This document shows, in pieces, positions 22,794 to 28,149 of a stretch of DNA of 28,149 nt. The position numbers and the translations under genes were made by a program. Within the stretch, counting starts at the first letter, position 1; each line of letters opens with the position of its first letter. The stretch is from UBA11524 sp964383815. Lineage in GTDB: Bacteria > Bacillota > Clostridia > Christensenellales > Aristaeellaceae. The stretch is from the NCBI GenBank assembly GCA_964383815.1, contig CAYLIC010000031.1:1-28149 (forward strand), written 5' to 3'. The notes below the pieces were generated by a model. That model made no database searches, was not told the origin of the DNA, and worked only from the letters and a program-made list of their open reading frames with translations.

Positions 22794-23467
22794 AAAAATT
22801 CTTGTCCCTACTGCTGGTTTTCCTGTTTGCTGCTGCCTCCGCCCTGGCGGTGGAGCCTGCCAATGTGCTTGTGACCATCACCGATGACACCGGTGCCATG
22901 GTGCTGGCCTGCCAGAGCGTGGCTGTCACCGATGCGGATGAGGACGGCGCGCTGACCATCAACGACGCGCTGCTGTGCGCCCACACCGCCAATAACGAGA
23001 ACGGCGCGGAAGCCTACCAGTCCGAAAACACCGAGTATGGCCTGTCCCTGACCCGGCTGTGGGGCGTGGAAAACGGCGGCTCCTATGGCTACTATGTGAA
23101 CGATGCCTCCGCCTGGAGCCTGCTGGACCCGGTGAAGGAAGGCGACCATGTGAAGGCCTTCGTCTACACCGACCTGACCGCCTGGTCTGACACCTACACC
23201 TTCTTCAATGCCCCCATGCTGACCGTGAAGGCTAGCGAGGCCGCCGAACTTGTTCTGTCCGCTGCCGGCTTTGACGAGAGCTACGCACCCATCACCCTGG
23301 CTGTGGAGGGCGCCGCCATCACCGTGAACGGCGAAGCCACCGAACTGGTCACCAACGCGGAAGGCAAGGTGTCCCTGACCCTGAACGGGGCCGGTGTGTA
23401 CACCATCAGCGCCACCAGCGCCGCCATGACCATGGTGGCTCCTGTGTGCATCATCACCGTGGAGTAA
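22790..23467 (+). CDS. Secreted DUF4430 (transcobalamin beta-domain-like) protein
   Basis: A 225-residue exported protein. A signal peptide (residues 1-20, ending SALA) without lipobox is followed by a DUF4430 domain (about 25-130): DGALTINDALLCAHTAN, EYGLSLTRLWGVENGGSYGY, YVNDASAWSLLDPVKEGDHV. DUF4430 (PF14478) is related to the C-terminal, corrinoid-contacting domain of animal transcobalamin and intrinsic factor. A second beta-rich, Ig-like segment (about 143-224) ends the protein. AAAGGAG at 22773 serves the ATG at 22790. Under the cobalamin riboswitch and next to an ECF transporter, so a role as corrinoid-binding protein is likely. No membrane anchor is visible; it may associate with the next protein. 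Confidence 0.82.
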   Translation: MKKFLSLLLVFLFAAASALAVEPANVLVTITDDTGAMVLACQSVAVTDADEDGALTINDALLCAHTANNENGAEAYQSENTEYGLSLTRLWGVENGGSYGYYVNDASAWSLLDPVKEGDHVKAFVYTDLTAWSDTYTFFNAPMLTVKASEAAELVLSAAGFDESYAPITLAVEGAAITVNGEATELVTNAEGKVSLTLNGAGVYTISATSAAMTMVAPVCIITVE

Positions 23468-23470
23468 CGC

Positions 23471-24886
23471 ATGAAGAGATTCTTGGCCTTGCTGGCCTGC
23501 CTGTGCCTGCTGGTATCCTCTGCCTTTGCGGAGGATACCCAGACATGGATTGACAAAGAGCTGACCCAGGGTGCAGGCACTGGCAGCGAGTGGTACATCC
23601 TGGCCCTGAGCCAAACCGGCGCGTATGACTTCACCGCCTACCGCGCCGCCCTGCTGGACTACCTGGACACACACCGGGTGACCTCCGCCACATCCCGGCA
23701 GAAATACGCCTTGGCGCTGCTGGCAACAGGCGGCACGGATGCGTTCGTTGCTGCTGCTATGGAGGACACCATCGGTCAGCAGGGTATCATGAGCGATGTG
23801 TTTGGCCTGCACCTGCTGAACAACGGCTGCACCAGCAGCGCCCACACGGCGGATAGCGTGGCAGGCCAGCTGCTGTCCCTGCAGCTGGAGGACGGCGGCT
23901 GGGCGGTAACCGGCGCCGTGTCCGATGTGGATGTAACTGCCATGGTGCTGCAGGCCCTGGCGCCCCACCAGGCCACACCCCGGGTGGCGCAGGCCACCCA
24001 GGCCGCGCTGGCGCTGCTCTCCGCCCGGCAGCTGGCGGATGGGGACTTCTCCAGCTATGGCGTTGCCAATGCGGAAAGCACCGCCCAGGTGCTCATTGCC
24101 CTGTGCTGCCTGGGCATTGACTGCACGAAGGACGCGCGCTTTGTTAAAAACGGGTGCACCCTGCTGGACGGCCTGAACCGCTACCGCCTGGAGGACGGCT
24201 ACCGCCACACCCTGGACAGGGAATGGAACGCAACAGCCTCCGCCCAGGGGTTCCTGGCCCAGGGCGCCTGGCAGCGCCTGCAGGCGGGACAGGGAAGCAT
24301 TTACCTGCTGGACGGGCATCCGGCACCCATGGGCTGGCAGGCCATTGCGGCTATGAGCATTGCGGGTGCCGCCGCTATTGCCTGCCTGGCGCTGGCGCGT
24401 CTCCGCAAGCGCAGCTGGAAGAACTATGCCGCCGTGGCGCTGGCAGCAGCCGCCCTGGTTATCGGCGTGTTCAGCCTGGACATTCAGTCCGCCGGCAGCT
24501 ATTACACCCCGGAGGCCACCACCCAGGCGGAGGTCATTGGCACGGTGCGCCTGTCCATCCGCTGCGACACGGTGGCAGGCCTGGCAGAGCACATTCCGGC
24601 GGATGGTATCATCCTGGCAGAAGCCGCCTTTCCTCTGGCCCGGGGGGACACCGTGCTGGACGTGCTGACCCGGGCCGCCAAGGCCAGCGGCCTGCGGATG
24701 GACGTGTCCGGCTCCGGGTATGTGGCAGGCATTCAATACCTGTACGAGTTCGACTTTGGCAACCTGTCCGGCTGGATGTACCAGGTCAATGGTGAAACGG
24801 CCGGCGTTGGCTGCAACCAGTATCTTTTGCAGGATGGGGACACCATCACCTGGCGCTACACCTGCAGCATGGGAAGCGATTTATAA
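23471..24886 (+). CDS. Transcobalamin/intrinsic-factor-like two-domain membrane protein
   Basis: A 471-residue protein. Signal peptide (1-20, ending SAFA); an alpha/alpha-barrel-like domain (about 22-285) with prenyltransferase/squalene-cyclase-type repeats, LQLEDGGWAVTG...SDVDVTAMVLQAL and RQLADGDFSSYG...ESTAQVLIAL; a transmembrane hairpin (about 291-309 and 318-336) around a basic loop RLRKRSWKN; and a C-terminal DUF4430 domain (about 355-468) with GDTVLDVLTRAAKASGL, GWMYQVNGE and LLQDGDTITWRYT. Animal intrinsic factor and transcobalamin have the same order, alpha-barrel then beta domain, with cobalamin bound between. Here both domains would face outward, tied by the hairpin. It starts three bases after the preceding stop. 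Corrinoid binding is inferred from fold and riboswitch control. Confidence 0.82.
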   Translation: MKRFLALLACLCLLVSSAFAEDTQTWIDKELTQGAGTGSEWYILALSQTGAYDFTAYRAALLDYLDTHRVTSATSRQKYALALLATGGTDAFVAAAMEDTIGQQGIMSDVFGLHLLNNGCTSSAHTADSVAGQLLSLQLEDGGWAVTGAVSDVDVTAMVLQALAPHQATPRVAQATQAALALLSARQLADGDFSSYGVANAESTAQVLIALCCLGIDCTKDARFVKNGCTLLDGLNRYRLEDGYRHTLDREWNATASAQGFLAQGAWQRLQAGQGSIYLLDGHPAPMGWQAIAAMSIAGAAAIACLALARLRKRSWKNYAAVALAAAALVIGVFSLDIQSAGSYYTPEATTQAEVIGTVRLSIRCDTVAGLAEHIPADGIILAEAAFPLARGDTVLDVLTRAAKASGLRMDVSGSGYVAGIQYLYEFDFGNLSGWMYQVNGETAGVGCNQYLLQDGDTITWRYTCSMGSDL

Positions 24887-24902
24887 TCGAAAGGAGGATA
24901 CC

Positions 24903-25766
24903 ATGCGCACCCTGGCAGACTGCAACCCGCTTTCCGCAGCCCTGTGCCTTTTGTGCCCGGCTGGCCTCGCCATGTTCAGCATGGATCCTCTGCTGCTGGC
25001 ACTGGCGCTCCTGGGCGGGCTTTTCACCTGCCTGATGGCGGGCATTCGCAGCGGCTATGGCTGGACGCTGCTGCTTTTCCTGTGTATGGCGCTGGTAAAC
25101 CCGCTCACCTACCACAACGGGCAAACCGTGCTCTTTGTGCTGAACGGCAATCCCATCACCCTGGAGGCCACGCTGTATGGCCTGGCTGCTGCCTGCATGG
25201 TGGCGGCGGTGCTCATGTGGTTCCGGGCCTTTTCCCGGGTGATGACCAGCGACAGGCTCATGTACCTGCTGGGCGGCCTGTCCCCACGGCTGGCGCTGCT
25301 CCTGTCCCTGACCCTGCGGTACATTCCCCTGTTCACCAGGCAGGTAAGGAAAGTGCAGCAAACCCAGCAGGCCCTGGGCCTGTACAGGGAGGACAACGTG
25401 GCAGACAGCTTTCGCGGCGGGCTGCGGGTGTTTTCCGTCATGGTCACCTGGGCGCTGGAGAACGGCATCATCACCGCCGATAGCATGACCGCCCGGGGCT
25501 ATGGCCTGGGGCGGCGAACGCAGTTCTCCCTGTACCGCTTCACCGGGGATGATGTGGCGCTGCTGCTGTCCGCCGTGCTGCTTTCCGGTTTGGCCCTCTG
25601 GGGTCTTGCCGGGCGCGGCGTGGTGTACTACCCGGCATTCGTTTTTCCGCCCGTCACGCTCCGCAGCATGGCAGGCTATGCAGCCTTCGGGTTGCTGGCG
25701 CTGCTGCCCATGGTATACGCAGGAAAGGAGGCCATCCTATGGCGCTGCTCCAGGTCGAGAAGCTGA
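24903..25766 (+). CDS. ECF transporter transmembrane coupling protein EcfT
   Basis: A 287-residue CbiQ/EcfT-family protein that couples the S component to the ATPases. It has several membrane helices, then a cytoplasmic region with SLTLRYIPLFTRQVRKVQQT and the family motif SMTARGYGLGRRT, whose A-R-G contacts the ATPases, and then C-terminal helices. AAAGGAGG lies upstream of the ATG. It overlaps the start of the ATPase gene by 28 bp. A complete module follows (fused EcfA-A', S component), so this is a dedicated (group I) ECF transporter. Confidence 0.92.
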   Translation: MRTLADCNPLSAALCLLCPAGLAMFSMDPLLLALALLGGLFTCLMAGIRSGYGWTLLLFLCMALVNPLTYHNGQTVLFVLNGNPITLEATLYGLAAACMVAAVLMWFRAFSRVMTSDRLMYLLGGLSPRLALLLSLTLRYIPLFTRQVRKVQQTQQALGLYREDNVADSFRGGLRVFSVMVTWALENGIITADSMTARGYGLGRRTQFSLYRFTGDDVALLLSAVLLSGLALWGLAGRGVVYYPAFVFPPVTLRSMAGYAAFGLLALLPMVYAGKEAILWRCSRSRS

Positions 25767-27370
25767 GCTTCACCTATCCCCAGGCGGAGGCGCCCGCCCT
25801 TGACGCGGTTTCCTTTTCGGTGGAGGCAGGCGCGTTTGTTGGGGTGTGTGGCGCCACAGGCAGCGGGAAATCCACCCTCATGCGCCTGCTGAAGCGGGAG
25901 CTGGCGCCCCTGGGCCGGCAATCGGGCCGTATCCTGCTTGGCGGCACCCCAGTGGCTGACCTGCCGCCCAGGGAATCCGCCTTCTCCATTGGCTATGTGA
26001 TGCAGCGGCCCGAGCAGCAGCTGGTGACCGACAAGGTCTGGCACGAGCTGGCCTTCGGCCTGGAAAACATGGGCCTGCCCCAGCCGGAAATCGCCCGGCG
26101 GGTGGCGGAAATGGCGGCATACTTCGGCATGGAGAGCTGGTTTGAGCAGCCGGTGTCCAGCCTGTCCGGCGGGCAGAAGCAGCTATTGAATCTGGCTGCC
26201 GTCATGGTCATGCAGCCCAAAGTGCTCATCCTGGACGAGCCCACCGCCCAGCTGGATCCCATTGCCGCAGCGGACTTCATCGCCACCCTGCGCCGTCTGA
26301 ACCGGGACATGGGGCTGACCCTGCTGATTGTTGAGCACCGGCTGGAGGAGATCATCCCCCTGTGCGACAGGCTGCTGGTGCTGGAGGGCGGTCGCCTGCT
26401 GTGCTGCGATGCACCGCGAAATGTGGTTGCCAGCCTGGCAGGCAGGCCGGAGCTGCTCTGCGCTATGCCAGCCGCAGCCAGGCTGTACCACGCCATCGGC
26501 CCCGGTGGAGCTTGCCCGCTGAGCATCCGGGAAGGCCGCGCCCTTGTGTCCTCCTATGGCAACGAAACGCCTGCGCTGCCGCCAGCCGCCCAACCCCAGC
26601 ATGGCGCTCCCGCGCTAGAAATGCAGGGCGTGTGCTTCCGCTATGAGAAAAGCGCACCGGATGTGCTCCGGGGTCTGGAGCTGGCGGTGCATCAGGGTGA
26701 AGTGCTCTGCCTGCTGGGCGGCAACGGCTCCGGCAAGACCACCGCGCTCACCGTGGCTGCCGGGCTGAATGCGCCCCATCACGGCAGTGTGCGCGTTTTC
26801 GGCAAACCGCTGCGCAGCTATCGCAATCAATCCCTGTACAGCCATTGCCTGACCCTTCTGCCCCAGGACGTGCAGACGGTTTTCCTGCGCAGCACCGTCC
26901 GGGAGGAGCTGAAGGACGCACAGGCCGGTGTTGACCTTTTGCCCTTTGACCTGTCGCCCCTGATGGACAGGCACCCCTATGACCTATCCGGCGGCGAGCA
27001 GCAGCTGGTGGCCCTGGCCCGTGTGCTGGCAACCCAGCCGCGCATCCTCCTGCTGGACGAGCCTACCAAGGGCATTGATGCCGCCGCCAGGCTGCGGCTG
27101 ATAGGCATTCTCCGCCGCCTGCGGGACGGTGGCATGGCACTGCTCATCGTTACCCACGATGTGGAGTTTGCCGCCCTGTGTGCCGACAGGTGCGCCCTGC
27201 TTTTCCGGGGGCAGGTCATTTCCCAGGGGGAGCCCCACAGCTTCTTTGGCTCCGGCAGCTTCTACACCACTGCCGCCAGCCGCATGACCAGGGAGCACTA
27301 CACCGGCGTCATCACCCTGGAGGAGGCCGCCGCCCTGTGCCGCCTGAACGGCAGAAAGGCGGAACCATGA
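25739..27370 (+). CDS. ECF transporter ATPase, two fused ABC domains (EcfA-EcfA')
   Basis: A 543-residue double ATPase. First domain: Walker A GATGSGKSTL (38-47), signature SLSGGQKQLLNLA (about 141-153), Walker B VLILDEPTAQLD and IVEHRLEE. Second domain: Walker A GGNGSGKTTAL (327-337), signature DLSGGEQQLVALA, Walker B ILLLDEPTKGID and VTHDVEF. All catalytic motifs are present, with a ~50-residue linker between. The YkoD-like fusion is common in dedicated ECF transporters. AAAGGAGG lies eight bases before the ATG inside ecfT; the stop overlaps the next start as ATGA. Powers uptake for the S component downstream. Confidence 0.94.
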   Translation: MALLQVEKLSFTYPQAEAPALDAVSFSVEAGAFVGVCGATGSGKSTLMRLLKRELAPLGRQSGRILLGGTPVADLPPRESAFSIGYVMQRPEQQLVTDKVWHELAFGLENMGLPQPEIARRVAEMAAYFGMESWFEQPVSSLSGGQKQLLNLAAVMVMQPKVLILDEPTAQLDPIAAADFIATLRRLNRDMGLTLLIVEHRLEEIIPLCDRLLVLEGGRLLCCDAPRNVVASLAGRPELLCAMPAAARLYHAIGPGGACPLSIREGRALVSSYGNETPALPPAAQPQHGAPALEMQGVCFRYEKSAPDVLRGLELAVHQGEVLCLLGGNGSGKTTALTVAAGLNAPHHGSVRVFGKPLRSYRNQSLYSHCLTLLPQDVQTVFLRSTVREELKDAQAGVDLLPFDLSPLMDRHPYDLSGGEQQLVALARVLATQPRILLLDEPTKGIDAAARLRLIGILRRLRDGGMALLIVTHDVEFAALCADRCALLFRGQVISQGEPHSFFGSGSFYTTAASRMTREHYTGVITLEEAAALCRLNGRKAEP

Positions 27371-28053
27371 TTGTTATTCGCAATCCCCGGCTGCGCACCT
27401 GGCTGCGGTGGCTGATTCCGCTGGTGTGCATTCCGCTGCTGGTGATTCTTGGCGCCACAGTGGTGGACGGCAAGCGTCATTTGCTCATCTCCCTTGGCGT
27501 GGCGGTGCTGGCGGTGGTGCTGTTCCTCACCGGGTTTGAGCGGCGGCTCACCGGCTCCCGGCGGCTGGTGCTGGTATCCTGCATGACGGCCCTGTGCGTG
27601 GTAGGCCGGTTTATTCCCTTCTTCAAGCCCGTTACCGCGCTGACCATCATCACCGGCATGTACATCGGCGGCGAAAGCGGCTTTCTCACCGGCGCCATGG
27701 CGGCGCTTTTGTCCAATTTCTACTTTGGTCAAGGGCCGTGGACACCCTTTCAAATGCTGGCGCTGGGCCTGCTGGGCCTGTGCTCCGGCTGGCTGTCACC
27801 CACGCTGAAAAAGCGCCGCCCGCTGCTGCTTTTGTGGGGCGTTCTTGCCGGCATTGCCTATTCCATGCTGATGGACGTGTGGACGGTTTTGTGGTACGAT
27901 GGCACCTTCCGCCCGGAGCTGTACCTGTCCGCCGTTGTCACTGCACTGCCCTACACTGCCGTGTACAGCCTGTCCAACCTGCTGTTCCTGTGGTGGCTGG
28001 CCCGGCCCCTTGGGGAAAAGCTGGAGCGGGCGCGAATCAAATACGGAGTATGA
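27367..28053 (+). CDS. ECF transporter S component, predicted corrinoid (CbrT-like) specificity
   Basis: A 228-residue membrane protein with about eight hydrophobic segments: two N-terminal helices (about 13-32 and 38-56), a basic loop ERRLTGSRR, then the six-helix S-component core. Core features are ALCVVGRFIPFFKPVTALTI, GMYIGGESGFLTGAMAALLS, NFYFGQGPWTPFQMLALGLL and a C-terminal short basic tail. The start overlaps the ATPase stop (ATGA). Cobalamin or a corrinoid precursor is the likely substrate because of the riboswitch and the transcobalamin-like genes in the same operon; the sequence alone does not prove it. Confidence 0.85.
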   Translation: MIVIRNPRLRTWLRWLIPLVCIPLLVILGATVVDGKRHLLISLGVAVLAVVLFLTGFERRLTGSRRLVLVSCMTALCVVGRFIPFFKPVTALTIITGMYIGGESGFLTGAMAALLSNFYFGQGPWTPFQMLALGLLGLCSGWLSPTLKKRRPLLLLWGVLAGIAYSMLMDVWTVLWYDGTFRPELYLSAVVTALPYTAVYSLSNLLFLWWLARPLGEKLERARIKYGV

Positions 28054-28055
28054 CA

Positions 28056-28126
28056 CACAGTCCCGCCGTTTGCTTTTCGGCGGGACTGTGCCAACGTGTC
28101 GAAAAAGTGGCAGAGCCACTTTTTCG
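28056..28126 (+). terminator. Tandem hairpins after the ECF operon
   Basis: CACAGTCCCGCCG / CGGCGGGACTGTG (28056-28090), a perfect 13-bp stem without a T-run, followed by CGAAAAAGTGG-CAGAG-CCACTTTTTCG (28100-28126), whose 3' arm contains five T. The second could terminate from either side. Together they likely end the operon transcript. Confidence 0.7.
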
Positions 28127-28149
28127 AGGCATTGCGCTCCGTCACTGTC

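Overview
The window looks like a chromosomal segment from a fairly G+C-rich member of the Bacillota (class Clostridia or close to it). Evidence for this: a nusB-folD-xseA-xseB-ispA order preceded by an Asp23 gene, as in Bacillus; a CggR-type regulator beside pgk; a BofA-like gene, which points to a spore-forming lineage; a T-box in front of hisS-aspS; an L10 leader; and sigma-A-like promoters. I see no phage, IS element, CRISPR array, rRNA or tRNA.

Left part (1-16.4 kb), mostly minus strand. Reading leftwards along transcription: a secreted SH3/peptidoglycan-binding protein (15464-16420); an Asp-type T-box followed by hisS and aspS (15.45-12.1 kb); asp23 and amaP; then nusB, a divergent TsaD paralogue, a decayed GNAT remnant, folD, xseA, xseB and ispA, many with ATGA stop/start overlaps; then a divergent-PAP2 protein, a DUF6106-like membrane protein, a cysteine desulfurase and thiI; finally cggR and the 5' end of pgk. 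A small BofA-like gene lies on the plus strand between thiI and cggR.

Right part (16.5-28.1 kb), plus strand. rplJ-rplL follow an L10 autoregulatory leader. Next comes an ABC importer (binding protein, ATPase, fused double permease; substrate unknown) with a strong intercistronic hairpin. The last 6 kb is the most interesting region. A near-consensus promoter drives a recognisable cobalamin riboswitch with a terminator-type expression platform. It controls a small HNH-repeat protein, a secreted DUF4430 (transcobalamin beta-domain-like) protein, a second protein joining an alpha/alpha-barrel-like domain to a DUF4430 domain (the architecture of animal intrinsic factor/transcobalamin) across a membrane hairpin, and a complete ECF transporter (EcfT, fused EcfAA', S component). 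I read this as a corrinoid capture and uptake system.

A family of composite hairpin repeats (two palindromes around CTTAAGGG...CCCTTAAG) is scattered in intergenic gaps at 10.1, 11.8, 12.05 and 22.1 kb.
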